A DNA stretch of 64,000 nt from Sceloporus undulatus (lineage: Eukaryota; Chordata; Lepidosauria; Squamata; Phrynosomatidae), in assembly GCF_019175285.1 (NCBI RefSeq), contig NC_056522.1:64611578-64675577 (forward strand), read 5' to 3'. The notes beneath the pieces are model-generated. The model worked only from the letters and a program-made list of their open reading frames with translations, was not told the origin of the DNA and made no database searches. The translations under genes were made by a program, and so were the position numbers. Each line of letters opens with the position of its first letter. Within the stretch, counting starts at the first letter, position 1. This document shows, piece after piece, positions 22,865-34,615 of this stretch.

Positions 22865-24140
22865 ATTACGGGTAGAAGTGGGGCAAGTGGGTTTCAGAGA
22901 AACAAGTCATGCCAGACAAATCTAATCTCTTTCTTTGATAAAATTACCAGTTTGGTAGATGAAGGGAATGCTGTGGATATAGTATATCTTGATTTCAGTA
23001 AGGCCTTTGACAGGGTTCCCCATGACATTCTCACAAACAAGCTTGTAAAATGTGGGCTGGACAAGGCAACTGTTAAGTGGATTTGTAATTGGTTGACCGG
23101 CCGAACCCAAAGGGTGCTCAACAATGGCACCTTTTCATCCTGGAGAGAAGTAACCAGTGGGGTCCCACAGGGCTCTGTCCTTGGCCCAGTACTGCTCAAC
23201 ATCTTTATCAATGACTTGGAGGAAAAAATTGGGGGAATACTTATCAAATTTGCAGATGACACTAAATTAGGAGGAATAGCTAATACTCCAGAGGACAGGA
23301 TCAAAATTCAAAATGACCTGAATAGACTAGAAAGCTGGGCCAGAGCTAACAGAATGAACTTCAACAGGGAGAAATGTAAGGTACTGCACTTAGGGCGAAA
23401 AAATGAAATGCACAGATATAGGATGGGAGACACCTGGCTTAAGGAGACAACATGTGAAAGGGATCTAGGAGTCCAAGTAGACCACAAGCTGAACATGAGT
23501 CAACAGTGCGATGTGGCAGCTAACAAGGCCAATGCGATTTTAGGCTGCATCAATAGAAGTATCGTATCTAGATCCAGCGAAGTAATACTGCCACTATATT
23601 CTGCTCTGGTCAGGCCCCACCTGGAATATTGTGTCCAGTTCTGGGCGCCACAATTCAAAAAGGACATTGAGAAACTGGAGCGTGTCCAAAGGAGGGCAAC
23701 TAAAATGGTGAAAGGTCTGGAAACCTTGCCCTATGAGGAACGACTCAGGGAGCTGGGGATGTTTAGCCTGGAGAAGAGAAGGTTAAGAGGTGATATGATA
23801 GCCCTATTTAAATACTTGAAGGGATGTCATATTGAGGAGGGAGCGAGCTTGTTTTCTGCTGCTCCAGAGACTAGGACCCGGAGCAATGGATGCAAGCTGC
23901 AGGAAAAGAGATTCCACCTCAACATTAGGAGGAACTTCCTGACAGTAAGGGCTGTTTGACAGTGAAACACACTTCCTCGGAGTGTAGTGGAGTCTCCCTC
24001 CTTGGAGGTCTTAAAACAGAGGCTGGATGGCCATCTGTCGGCGATGCTTTGATCTGGATTTCCTGCATGGCAGGGGGTTGGACTGGATGGCCCTTGCGGT
24101 CTCTTCCAACTCTATGATTCTATGATTCTATGATTCTATA
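22865..24140 (+). mobile_element. CR1 LINE, 5'-truncated, with long reverse-transcriptase frame
   Basis: The frame is open from about 22890 ([18 protein letters not shown]) to 23956 and carries the RT blocks [26 protein letters not shown] and FADDTKLGG, then the C-terminal CR1 region ([36 protein letters not shown]). The family frame goes on to a stop at 24050-24052. Here it is closed early by TGA at 23957, where the family has CGA, and a second TGA replaces TGG at 23963. Both fit C-to-T or G-to-A decay. The element ends GGTTGGACTGGATGG...CTTCCAACTCTATG with (ATTCTATG)n. Endonuclease and ORF1 are missing. It is one of the least decayed LINE copies in the window. Confidence 0.95.
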
Positions 24141-25773
24141 AGTTTCAAGAACCAAGGGGTCTTCAGATGTTTATGAGGTAAAAAGATAGTCTCAAAGCAT
24201 TGATGGGAAGACTGCCTTGGTCACTCCACCAAATGTATAAAATGCTTTAAAAGTCATTGGCCAAATATGCCAGCCACATCTGCTGTTGAGAAAATGGCAA
24301 ACTCTCAGAATGGTTAGGAATTACACAAAATACCCATGGAAAGTGAGAATCATTTTGGTGACATATTCCACCTGTCCAGCAAAAGGAAGGGTGTGTGTGT
24401 GTGTGGGGGGGGGGGGATAGACGCATTTTCAGAAACTGAAAGAAAGTGTGTGTGTATTAAGAGCCACAGTAAGAGTGCTAAGAAGGATTTTTTTTCCTTC
24501 CGTGCATGTCTTCTCTTCCTCTCCCTCTTTTTGATGGTCTAAAAATTGGGACATGGATTTGTTTGTAGCTATCCCATGCTGCTTCTCTCTCCATGCTCAG
24601 CTTGGATGCAAATCACCCCCAATATTAAGAAATGCCCTAAAGCTCTACTAATCTGAATTTCCAGAACAAAATAATCCCAGCTAACCTGTCCCCTGAAATT
24701 TCTCACTACTTGAGTAACCACATTGGGTTGGATCTAAAGACCATTCACAGATGGAAAGATTCCCCTTTTCTCTTCTCTCTGATTGTACCCAAACTGGTAG
24801 CGATCTTCTCCTCTACCAGCAACCTGCCACAAGCCCCAGGCCTCTTGTTGAGGTAGCCCCCCTTAAACTTTTAAAGATGCTTTTTAGGACACAGGTGGCT
24901 GCAGAGATAAGAATGAGATAGAATTTTATTTCCTGTCATGACCTTTTTAAAGTTAACATTGTAGGGCCAAACAACACAGTATGGGAAACATATATCTTAC
25001 TTTTTACTCAAAAGGAAGTGTGTGCAGTCCCACTCTGAAGCAGGACGACGGCAGGCATATATATGTAGTTTGACTTTGCATATTGCAGTCATTATTTTAG
25101 TGAGATAATTATTTAAATTCAAGTGAAATGCACTAAATCTCATTATAATGGACGTGGTGTTTTATATTGTTTTTAAACGGTCTATCAGGTTAGAGGCTCT
25201 TTGGTTAACTGCTTATTCTTCCAGCCCAAGTTTTTGCAGACAGCTCAATGGATGTGGAAAAAGCCCAGCAAAAGAGGAAATGAGAGAAGAGGGATTCTGT
25301 CTGTTCTTACATTAATCAGATATGGACAAGGAGAAGAGAGGAAGGAGTGAAACAGATACTGTACTGAAAAACTAACTAGTAAATATAAGAGTGAGGATGT
25401 ATGTTTCATGCAACCCAGAGAAGTTGGTTATCTCAGACAGACAGCAGGACACAGATTGGTATCAAATATATAGACCAAACAGATTCTGCCTTATTCACTT
25501 GGTTAAAACATAACTATCTTCATCCCATTACTTCACTAGAGATATATGTGCATAAATAGAGATCATATTCCTTTTCAGAGCAGATGTGACTGTGTCTGTC
25601 ATTTAAATCCTTTCTACACTTCCTACAGAATGAAGAGGTAGATTCTGGTCGGTGGGATTTGGGAGTTGCCACTAATTGCAGATAGGGCCATCATGTTTTT
25701 GAACACTCCTTCCCTGGAAAATTATTATCCTCATGGCATTTCATGGCTAAAGGTATAAGACACATGAGGTTTC
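24141..25773. other. Intergenic, nothing recognised
   Basis: Short GT and G runs near 24392-24416. No other repeat or coding content identified. Confidence 0.45.
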
Positions 25774-25845
25774 CATAGCTTTGAACCATGGCAGTGAAAG
25801 CAATGTTAAACTGCATTAATTCTGCAGTATAGTTCCAGCCTGAGT
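25774..25845. mobile_element. Palindromic MITE (ATAATCCAG family), one end only
   Basis: GAACCATGGCAGTGAAAGC and TTAAACTGCATTAATTCTGC match the right arm of the copies at 3741 and 16697. Confidence 0.6.
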
Positions 25846-25981
25846 TAGGGATATGGGATATGGGTTGTTGAGATTTACATACCCATCTGCCCTCCATTTT
25901 TGTTGACAATAGTAGTCTGTAGATAGGATGAGTGAAGTTATTTTGTAGTTTGAAATTTTAGTATTTTATTTATTTGAATTT

Positions 25982-26002
25982 TGTGTGTGTGTGTGTGTGT
26001 GC
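25982..26002 (+). repeat. (GT)n microsatellite
   Basis: About ten GT units, next to a reversed SINE. Confidence 0.9.
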
Positions 26003-26017
26003 ACGTGTGTGCATATG

Positions 26018-26135
26018 TGAGATTTGCTCAAAGTCACCCAGTGGGTTCCCCTGGCCAAGTGGGTGTTTGAAGCCTAGTTTTCAGAGTTGTACTCTAAAGC
26101 TCAAACCACTACGCCATGCTGGCTGTCATCCAGAA
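26018..26135 (-). mobile_element. tRNA-derived SINE, head and body
   Basis: Read on the minus strand it begins with a tRNA-like head ending CGTAGTGGTTTGAGC (A box), then TCTGAAAACTAGGCTTCAAAC at the B box, then the CACTGGGTGACTTTGAGCAA body shared with copies at 39383, 52425 and 34398. Confidence 0.65.
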
Positions 26136-27634
26136 CTATCATAGAGCTACTGAATTCCACCATAGTCTTTCTATTCTTGGTGGAGATGGGGAGGGGTGAA
26201 TCAAAAAAAATGTTTGGTTATATCCCTTTCACCAGATGTGAAGCAATTACATCATCTGATGAGGTCTGTCAAGTCATCTAAAGGTCTCTATAATAGTTTC
26301 ATGTCTGGCTACCTTTCTTGTCTGGACATAGGGACATAGTCAGATGCTTTATACTAGTCATGGAATTGTCATGGAGGGAGGCTTCAGTGGCTCTATAGAA
26401 GGGCTGCTGTTGGTGGTGGTGGTGGGAGTTTGATTGTTGTGAAGGAGAAAAGGAATACCAACCTCCACAGCAATCAAAAAGTATATGCCACTAACAGGAT
26501 GCCAGGCATAATCTTCAGCCCTTCTGAAAAGGCTGTGGGATAAATTAATTACTGGTAAGCACAGAAGGAAATATTCCTGTATTTGCAGTCCTAACAGAAA
26601 AGGCAATGAATCTTTGTTTTAGGGGAGGTGGAGTGATCTAAGATAAATTATGGGTGAGTGCATCATTGTACAGTCAAATAAATTATGCTTTGATATATGA
26701 CATACATTCTATGTTAATGGTATCAAATGCAATAGGGAATTTGTTGCCACAGGCAACTGGACAGAGCTGCGGGAGATTCTGATGAACAGAGGTATGTAAT
26801 CTTATTGGAAAGTGGTGTGGGAAATAAGCAGCAACAATTTAATCCAATTTTACAAATAGCAGGTAAGAGTGACCTGCTGTTGAACTGATCAATTTTCATG
26901 GAAATTGGATAGGACCTCAAATCAGGCTGGGTTATTTTGTGTGTGTGATCTGGCACACTTTTCAGCACAGCTTGTGTTGTGAGGAAATAAAATTAAGACT
27001 ATGGTAGCAGCATGAGCGCTTAATAATGTTTGTGGAACTATCAAGTTGGTTAAACACTGCATAAAGAAAACAGCAAGTAAAATTCTCTGTTGATGTTATG
27101 GACTCACAGTTGTCCAGAACATACCAGTGACTGTGTAATCCAGCCTTGTAAAATTCAGTACAGCAAAAAGTTCGTATACTTTGTCATAATTTTCCCCCAT
27201 CTGTCAAGAGAAATATATCTGAGCATTTTTCAGCATGACAGGTTTTTCTAACCACAGGACTAATGGCCTCCAACTTTTGCCTTCAGGCTAAAATAAGAGT
27301 TCTGGTCTGCTTCTCTTCCTTTCTGAAAGTGGATAGAAAAATGACAGATTTGGATGCAAGAGAACCTGGTACAAATTCTCACTCAGCAATGGGATTCACT
27401 AGAATGTTTAGGGAAACCATCCCTCAGTACATCTGACTTAAGAAACATTGTGAGAATAAATGAAACAAGAATTCCAGCACATTTTATCTGTATGCTATAA
27501 AATTGCCTCAAAATCATAGGTGGTGCAATGAACAACACATATGGCAGAAACCTGCCTTTAAAGAGGTGGTGGTGGGAACTCCTACCATTTCTTTTTAAAT
27601 TACTTTATATATTGTAGACCACAACTGTAGAATA
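26136..27634. other. Intergenic, nothing recognised
   Basis: No repeat family or coding segment identified. Confidence 0.45.
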
Positions 27635-27870
27635 TACAGTTGGCCTTTCTTATACACAGATTTTTTTTATACATGGATTCAAGCATCCACGGTTTGAAAA
27701 TGTTTAAAAAAAGTATAAATTTCAAATATCAAACCTTGATTTTTCATTTTTTTTTATAAGGGACACCACTTTGCTGTGTCATTATATTTAATGGGATGAG
27801 CGTCCATGGATTTTGTTATCCACAGGGGATCTTGGAACCAAACCCCAGCGTATAACAAGGGTCCACTGTA
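27635..27870. mobile_element. Tigger/pogo-like MITE
   Basis: TACAGTTGGCCTTTCTTATAC and GGGTCCACTGTA form the TA-flanked inverted ends. GGATTCAAGCATCCACGG and TTATCCACAGGGGATCTTGG are shared with 2545. Confidence 0.65.
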
Positions 27871-28029
27871 TTCCTTGTACTCAATATATCTCAAGAAAAT
27901 ACTTATGATGTATATACATAAAAGGCAAGAAAGAGGGGGAAATAAGGTTTAGAAGGGATCTGTATTGTAGCAGATAAAATCCTGTTGGGGAGGCTTGTAT
28001 ACAATAAGTAGGAAGAAATTATCAGTTAT

Positions 28030-28215
28030 TTCATTTCATTATTATACTTGTATACCACCTTTCTCCCGGAATGGGACCTAAGGTGGCTTCCAAAGAAAAT
28101 CAACCTTAACAATAATTTAAAACACAATTCAAAATCCCCACATTAAACACTCTAAAATCATTTTAAAGTTATAAAAGTTTATAAAATAACTAAATTAATT
28201 AAATAGAAACACCAG
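28030..28215 (-). repeat. L2-like LINE 3'-end fragment
   Basis: TTGTATACCACCTTTCTCCC and AATGGGACCTAAGGTGGCTT followed by AATTTAAAACACAATTC are the inverse of the L2-type ending and UTR. Confidence 0.55.
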
Positions 28216-28254
28216 GGACCAACAGAAAGACTCTGGAGGCACAGGAGCCCAGCT

Positions 28255-28572
28255 GTCCCCCCCAACCCCCATGGTCCTAGACTGTATATCATTTATACTG
28301 TTTTTTAGGATAGGTAATGGGGGATTGAGAATGGGGATTATTTTCTATTTTACTTCTTTTGTTTGTTTATTGCTATGTAATCTGCTTTGTTAATTTTATT
28401 GTTGCTGTGAATTGCTATGTATTTTTTGCTATTGTGAATTGTTTTGTTATTTTACTGTTATTGTCTATTTGTTTTGTACCTTCTTTACTGTTGTTTCCCG
28501 CCCTGATTCCTTGTGATTGGGCGGGCTATAAATAATAATAATAATTATTATTATTATTACTACTACTACTAC
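28255..28572 (+). repeat. L2-like LINE 3' UTR with AAT tail
   Basis: T-rich UTR with repeated GCTATGTA/TTGTGAATTG words runs into CCCGCCCTGATTCC, GATTGGGCGGGCTATAAAT and an ATT/ACT tail. Confidence 0.6.
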
Positions 28573-28671
28573 AAATCAGGAAATTTTCACGAGGGCTTTT
28601 GATCATGTAGTCCTTTTCAAGCAGCCTTCCTGCCCAACTTGGTATTAGAACATGTTTGGCAGCAAAAGGGG

Positions 28672-28738
28672 AAAGATGATGGGGGTTGGACTGGATGGCC
28701 CCTGTGGTCTCTTCCAACTCTATGATTCTATGATTCTA
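28672..28738 (+). mobile_element. CR1 3'-end fragment
   Basis: GGGGGTTGGACTGGATGGCC, CTCTTCCAACTCTATG and two ATTCTATG units are the last 65 bases of a CR1, the usual extreme 5' truncation. Confidence 0.9.
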
Positions 28739-28844
28739 AATCAGGTGCGTAAGTAGATGAGACAGGAAGGCACACAATGATTTTAAATCAGTTGTCAGTT
28801 GTATTATATACTGTATATAAAACGGAAAACATGCAGAGGGTAGC

Positions 28845-28985
28845 TGTGTTGGCCATTTAGTAAATTCAAACAAAACCCCACCAAACAGTGGTACCTTTAT
28901 TGGCCAACCAAAATGCACAATATACTTGTTGCAAGCTTTCGGAGCTCCACTGGCTTCTTCATTAGGCAAGATGTTACATACCAAA
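28845..28985. repeat. Unclassified interspersed repeat (GCAAGCTTTCGGAGC type)
   Basis: GGTACCTTTATTGGCCAACC, TTGCAAGCTTTCGGAGC and ACTGGCTTCTTCATTAGG recur in many reptile genomes in my memory, and a related piece lies at 36940. I cannot place the family. Confidence 0.45.
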
Positions 28986-29264
28986 CAGGAGGAAAATTAG
29001 AAATGTTAGTATGATGTCTGCATTTTGTTGGTTTTGTCCTTAGTTAAGATGGTAAGGGGAGGGCATCTTTAGCAGGCTGGCCCCTCCTCTTCTGGCCATG
29101 TGGCAACTGGGCAAAGTCCAAGAAATTTAAAGTCCATTTCCATATCAACAAGGACTCCTTACTACCATCTTACTAACAGGCATCTCTCCCCCTCCCCCCA
29201 CCCACTTTCCCTCACCTGATTGCTAACACAGTACCCTGCTGGGAAAGCCTGAGGCCATATCGGG

Positions 29265-29520
29265 TCACTATTATCCCCAGCCAGATTTCTGTGAAGCATC
29301 TTTGAAGAGATCATAAATTATGTGTGATTTATTTTTAACTGACCTGGCATTACACAGGAGCAAAGTGAGATTTTGTGAGTGCCTTGGTTCACTCTCCAAG
29401 TTCCTAAGGATATCAGGGTGACTGGAAGGTAAGATAGGTGTTAAATATCTCTCTATCCTCTGTAATGACATGTCACCGTACCATCGCCATATGTCCCTCT
29501 GCCCCTGACAACTCAGATTT
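29265..29520 (-). mobile_element. L2-like LINE endonuclease fragment
   Basis: A minus frame reads ESEPRHSQNLTLLLCNARSV and KNKSHIIYDLF, the first conserved block of an L2-type apurinic endonuclease (LLLCNARS..NK...I.DL). The frame does not continue past it, so only the start of ORF2 remains. Confidence 0.65.
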
Positions 29521-31737
29521 CTGGCCCATTTCTATTAAACTACACTTAACAATAGACAATAACTAAATATAACAATTAACACAGCATAACACGGCTCTAA
29601 AAATAACTAGATTGTGGTTCCCAATTTGTACATACGAGGTTTATTGAACTAAATAGTTGACTACAGTATAACCCTACTCCCACTAAGGCGATGCCTTTCA
29701 GCCAGCTTGACCTTACTACATTACCTTAGCTACTGCCAGCTGGTTTATTATTATTATAAAGACATATCAGTACCCAGCAATATAAGATTTTTGATCAAGT
29801 ACATATGACTTCTGAGATAACAATTGGGTATATAATAGAACTTGGGAAACTTTGGCTGATGTTTCCAATGGTTAGGCTAGAAGGACCTGGGCAATGCAGG
29901 ATCTTGGCCATGGTTGCCATTAAATGCTTTTGAAACTCATTAGTTTTAGAAATTATTTTCCTGTTATTCAAGAAATGCATCAGAAATGCCCCAGAGTTCA
30001 CAAAGTTTACAGAGTTTATTACACGAAGGAGATCGGGAGTTTATCCCATTAATATCCTGGAAAAATTCCGTAATTACGCAAAACGATTTCACACATCTCA
30101 CAAAACCCACCATTAGTGGTCACAAAGAAGCATTAACGCACATTTCAGAGACAATGCATTTCCGATATCACTTTATTTGCGCAATTGCATGTGATAATCA
30201 TTCATGCAATTACTTGCTCTTTTTTTTGCTTTGTTTGCTTTAAATGCTCTTTAATCTCTCCTTAATGGCCAAATTAGCCCAAGTATGATGACAGCTTGTT
30301 GATTCTACCTGCAAAACACATCAGTTGCTACAGGAATTAGGCATTCAGGTGATTGTCTCATAACAAAAATCTGCAGTACAATCTCCTATCTGAAGTTTCA
30401 ATTCTAAACCATATGCTGAAATGACTGTACTACTTTCTTCAAAGCCATCTGCTGTATTCTTACAGAAATCAGTAGAGAAAGAGATATTGATATAGATTTT
30501 TAAAAAAATAGTTTTGCTAATGTTCTATGACCACTCACCACTAGGGTAAGATGGCTTCACTTTACTTAATTAGACATGTTAATAGAGAACACCACAGTGA
30601 CATAATGGCTTTTATTTCTGGTAGTAAATTTTAGCTGACACATCTATCTTAAAAAAAAATCTGGAAAAATTCTATACTCCACCTATTATGTTTCTTTGTT
30701 AGGGGTTTTTCTCTCTAAAATGCCCCCCCCCCCAGTCTCATGTCCAATTCATAAACAAATAATTGGCAGTACTGAAGGAAGACATTGTAAAGAGAAGCAG
30801 TTTGAATTTGAACAATCATACTGTTGGACCTTGTAGATTTTAAACTATAGCTATTATTTCAAAATACTTTGACACCAACATGGACTTTTGAGAATGCTTT
30901 CCATTGTATACTCTTCAATTTTTTGGAGGGAATTGTCTTCTGCCTTCTTCTAATCTTTGTCTGAACTTTACTTGGTGTGTGTGTGTGTGTGTGTATAGAA
31001 AGAATTACATCATGTGGAAGTGTGGATAAAAAGAATAAAGGAAATCAACGAAGTAATGAGGGCATGAGACAGATTAAGATGAGAAGATCAACATTGTTCA
31101 TAAGCAAAACAATGTAGCAGATAGTTTTTCATGGTTTTTTCAGGCTATGTAGCAGATGCCAATGTGTTATATTACAAATTACACTAGAAATTTACCAGAA
31201 GGAGGATAATTAACAATGGGCAGCTCATAAGAGAATTTGGAATGCCAAATGAATTCGAGGGAAAAGGAAATGATAGATGTTTTTAATGATCTTATTTCTG
31301 TAATGATCCTATTTCTGTTCCAAAGAACCTTACTGTTATCACTTCATCATGGTATAGAGATCCTGGTCCAATGGTCTTCAGACCTTTTGGGGCTACCCCT
31401 TCCTTTCCTCTTGAGCGACAATCCTGCTCCCCCCCCCATGCCTATTTCTTGGTATTAGGACTACTGTTCTACTTCAGATTCAAAACAACTAAACTTGGTC
31501 ATTGCTCCCTTTGCATCTGTTCACCTTGGGTCACCTTGGGAGCAGCAACCAAGCAGCCGGCTGAGCAGTGAGTAAGAAGCCTCTTGCCCATGCCAGCCTT
31601 GCAGCAAAGGCTTGTGGCAAAGGCCAGTGCAGGTGGGAGGCTTTTTGACTACTTCTTTAATGTACTTAATTCATGGACTGTGCCATTATTAAAAGGCCAG
31701 GATTGCTACCAAGCAAACAAAATAGCAATGCCACCCA
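29521..31737. other. Intergenic; CpG-bearing patch at about 30000-30250
   Basis: The patch with AATTCCGTAATTACGC, TTTGCGCAATTGCATG and nearby CGs stands out from CpG-poor flanks and may be a young unrecognised repeat. (GT)n at 30974-30995. No gene recognised. Confidence 0.4.
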
Positions 31738-31846
31738 ATCAAATCTTGGCGACCCTGTGGATGAGACATTTCCAAGACACTTGTCCTCCATTGCTCTGCT
31801 TAGCTCTTGTAAATTCAGACTGGTTATCTCCCAGATTAAAACCATC

Positions 31847-32130
31847 TACAGTGCGCCCGCATCATACACGGACGCACCATACGCGACTTTCAGCATATGC
31901 TGAAAGCCACTAGGGAGCCCACAGGAGTGCGCGGGGTGCAAGGGGCAGCGTGCCCCATTAAGAATAAATGGGCTGTGCGCCTGTGGTGCACGCACGCCCC
32001 ATGCCGCTGCACCACCGTGCCAACGCATCATGCACGAGCCCCATTATTTTCAATGGAGCTCAAGCATATGAGGTTTTTTTATGTGGGGGGTCCAGAATGA
32101 ATCCCCAACGTAAAAAAAGGGCGCAATGTA
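31847..32130. mobile_element. Tigger/pogo-like MITE inside the RTE copy
   Basis: TACAGTGCGCCCGCATC and GGGCGCAATGTA are inverted ends with TA. The core is GC- and CpG-rich with TTTCAGCATATGCTGAAAG, a perfect small palindrome. CpG retention suggests it is young. Confidence 0.7.
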
Positions 32131-32479
32131 TTTGGCATGCGGTGTTGCCATTTTTATTCTACCTTCTACCTTTCCTAGCATTATTGTCTTTTCTAATGAG
32201 CCTAATGACTCATGTCTTCTCATGATGTGGCCAAAGTATGACAGCCTCAATTTGATCATCTTAGCTTTCAGGGATATTTCAGGCTTGATCTGCTGAAGCA
32301 CCTATTTGTATGTTTCTTTGGCTTTCCATTCACTCTTCTCCAGCACATCTCAAATGAGTTTTCTTCTTAACCACTTTTTTTCACTGTCCAGCTCTCACAG
32401 CCATACATAGTGATGAGGAATACAATTGCATGGACGATTCTGTCTTCAATGCTCAGCTGTATATCTTTACCCTTTCGGC

Positions 32480-32850
32480 TCATCCACACTATGGAAATAA
32501 TCCAGCATGAAAACGAGTTATTTCCACATTGAATGCACCTGGTGCAATTTGGGGGGGGAGGGGCAGTGAAATACCCTATTGCATTTTGCACTGGGTACCT
32601 AACCATTTCTTTTTTTAAAGACCAGAGTGATCTGGATCTTTGGTAGTGCGAATGCACTGCTGAATCGATCCAGATCACTGGGATCATTCCCGGCCACGAG
32701 ACACCACCATGCTGATGTGAAGCAGCACCAGTGTGAATGTTAGACTGGGTTAATATGCCTTAGAGATTCAATCACAGTAAATGCAGTGGGAACATCAATT
32801 CGGTAACGCATCACTGCAGAGATCTGCATCTCTTCAGTACAAAAAAGTAA
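32480..32850. other. Unclassified insertion in the RTE copy
   Basis: The RTE frame breaks between SLNPK and GKDIQLS, with about 370 bases of unrelated DNA between. It starts near CCACACTATGGAAATAATCC and includes AGATTCAATCACAG. No clear inverted ends or target duplication were found. Confidence 0.4.
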
Positions 32851-33042
32851 GCTGAATGCCCCCTTTAGGATCTTTAGGATTTAGGCTCTTGTCTAGTGCT
32901 TTCATAGCTGCCCTTCCCATTGCTAGTCTTCTTCTGATTTCTTGGCTGCAGTTTCCTTTCCGATCAATGCTTGACTCAAGGTACGGGAACGATTTCTTTA
33001 ACTATTTTGATTTCCTCATTGTCTAGGTTGAATTTATCTATC

Positions 33043-33832
33043 ACATAAATACCCCATCACACATGCTTTCCCATTTCAACCACTTTTAGAAGCACTCAGC
33101 TACCGCACTGAGAAATACAAAGGGAACTGGCTGGTGCAGACCTGGGCATGAAGTGAAGCAATTCGAAGAAGTGAATGTGCTGGAAAGAAATCACAGGCCA
33201 CACTAGGCCAGCTTTGCAACTGAGACACTGCTTCAAGCTGCACCAGTTTCTCCATTTACTTGACCCACATTTCCAGACCTTGGAAATGTTACTGGGGTTT
33301 CCACAGTCCCCCAGCCAACAGGATTGTGGAGGATTCTGCGAGTTGTAGTCCTCCCCAAAGCACTTTTCTAAGCAATGCTGCAGTTTAGTCTCGTAAATTC
33401 ACTGCTTGTGTTCTCCAGTCTTTTTCTATATTTCTTTATAGCCCCCTTGATGGCCTTTCACCCCACCTTTTCTCCCCCTCCTTCCATTTGCAGAGCCACT
33501 TCTGAGCTTTAGTCATCTTTTTCTGACTGATGGAAACAGCCTGGCCCGGGGGGGAATAAGAACTAACATTTCATCAGGTAGTTCATAAGAGGAATTCCCA
33601 GGTGGAGGAGAACAACCAGACAGAAGGAAGAGGATTGATAGTATGTGCCGCCACAGCGAAGGCATCAGCGAAGCTCGGGGGAAATAGACCTGTTCACCAA
33701 AAGCACTCTTTTTCTGGAGAAAGCATTGTTCTGAGCTGCCCAGCTCCCTGAGAGGCCAGAAGTCTTGGAGAAAAGACAAAAAGTTTGTTTCTTGTTATTA
33801 GGTGAGTACAAATAGATAAGCATTGGGGGCAT
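33043..33832. other. Intergenic, nothing recognised
   Basis: Short minus-strand frames of 69-88 residues near 33513-33903 overlap each other and the CR1 tail, and are spurious. Confidence 0.45.
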
Positions 33833-34120
33833 CCTAGAATCATAGACTTGGAAGAGACCAGTAGGGTCATCCAGTCCAACCCCCTGCCATGCAAGCAATC
33901 CAAATCAAAGCATTCCCGACAGCAGAGACGTAGCCAGAATTTTGGGAAGGGGGGTCCAGACTAAGTGCCACCATTATAATGGGGCTTGGGCGCGGCAGCA
34001 CACACCATTCATTTTATCTAACGGAAGGGGGGGTCAAGAACCCCCCCCCCCCCGGCTGCATCCCTGCTGACAGATGGCCATCCAACCTCTCTTTAAAGAC
34101 CTTCAAGGAATGAGACAAAG
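33833..34120 (-). mobile_element. CR1 3' end, split by a DNA transposon
   Basis: TAGAATCATAGACTTGGAAG, CATCCAGTCCAACCCCCTGC and AAATCAAAGCATTCCCGACAG is a reversed CR1 ending. After the insertion at 33923-34066 it resumes as GACAGATGGCCATCCAACC, TCTTTAAAGACCTTCAAGG. Confidence 0.9.
33923..34066. mobile_element. Short DNA transposon with CARRGAYGYAGCC ends and 7-bp duplication
   Basis: The left end CAGAGACGTAGCCAG and the right end GGCTGCATCCCTG are imperfect inverted copies. CCGACAG precedes it (33916-33922) and CTGACAG follows (34067-34073), differing by one CpG-type change, and the intact CR1 target reads CCGACAGATGG. The body shares TTTTGGGAAGGGGGG and CTAAGTGCCACCATT with the large element at 55657. 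Confidence 0.85.
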
Positions 34121-34162
34121 AGGGCTGGTGTGGCCTCACCACACTACCAATCCCAAGCCTCT

Positions 34163-34216
34163 GTAGGATGGAGTTGAAGTGGTGTCAGACTGCATTACTT
34201 CTCCAATGTGGATGCC
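34163..34216. mobile_element. Palindromic MITE fragment (ATAATCCAG family)
   Basis: GAAGTGGTGTCAGACTGC, ATTACTTCTCCAATGTGGATG is the right arm only. Confidence 0.55.
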
Positions 34217-34228
34217 CTTTCAGATTCT

Positions 34229-34397
34229 TTGGATGCATCCACACTGGGGAGATAATCTGGTTTACCTGCCACAGCTCCATGCTATGGAATTCTGGGAATG
34301 GTAGTTTGGTGTGGCACCAGAGCAGAACAAACTAATATCCCCAGAATTTCATAGCGTGCAGCTGTGGGATGAAAGAGGTGTCAAACTGGATTATTAT
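34229..34397. mobile_element. Palindromic MITE (ATAATCCAG family)
   Basis: GGATGCATCCACACTGGGG, TATGGAATTCTGGGAATGG and the inverse CCCCAGAATTTCATAGC, then GGTGTCAAACTGGATTATT. It lies about 1.2 kb before PLD5. Confidence 0.75.
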
Positions 34398-34615
34398 GGC
34401 CTAGTGGTTTGAGCTTTGGGCTAGGACTCTGAAGACCAGGGTTCAATTATTATTATTATTATTATTAATCTCATTTTATGATATCCCGCTTTTCTCCCAA
34501 TATAGGAGCCCAACGTGGCGCTCGTCCATGAAACCCACTGGGGGAGGGGAGGACTCCCCTTGGGCCAGTCACACTCTCTCAGCCTCCTCAGGGGAAGGCC
34601 AGGGCAAGGTTCCTG
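34398..34615 (+). mobile_element. tRNA-derived SINE carrying an L2-like tail insertion
   Basis: The head CTAGTGGTTTGAGC and ACTCTGAAGACCAGGGTTCAA is interrupted after the B box by TTATTA-n, TATCCCGCTTTTCTCCCAAT (34446-34520, reversed L2 ending). The body then resumes: GAAACCCACTGGG, GGCCAGTCACACTCTCTCAG. Confidence 0.7.

Larger units (their letters stand above)
31738..33042 (-). mobile_element. RTE (BovB-like) LINE copy, interrupted
   Basis: Reading the minus strand: FNLDNEEIKIVKEI at about 33030, then MKALDKSLN, then GKDIQLSIEDRIVHAIVFLI and MYGCESWTVKK, then KLRLSYFGHIMRRHESL, LEKTIMLGKVEGRIK and finally a decayed 3' tail near 31740-31846. This is the end of an RTE reverse transcriptase. 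It is split by a Tigger-like MITE at 31847-32130 and by unrelated DNA at about 32480-32850. Confidence 0.75.

Noticed and set aside
24110-24140. Short direct-repeat array (ATTCTATG)n as a CRISPR-like array
   Set aside because: It is the normal 3' microsatellite of CR1 LINEs; no spacers, and this is eukaryotic DNA.
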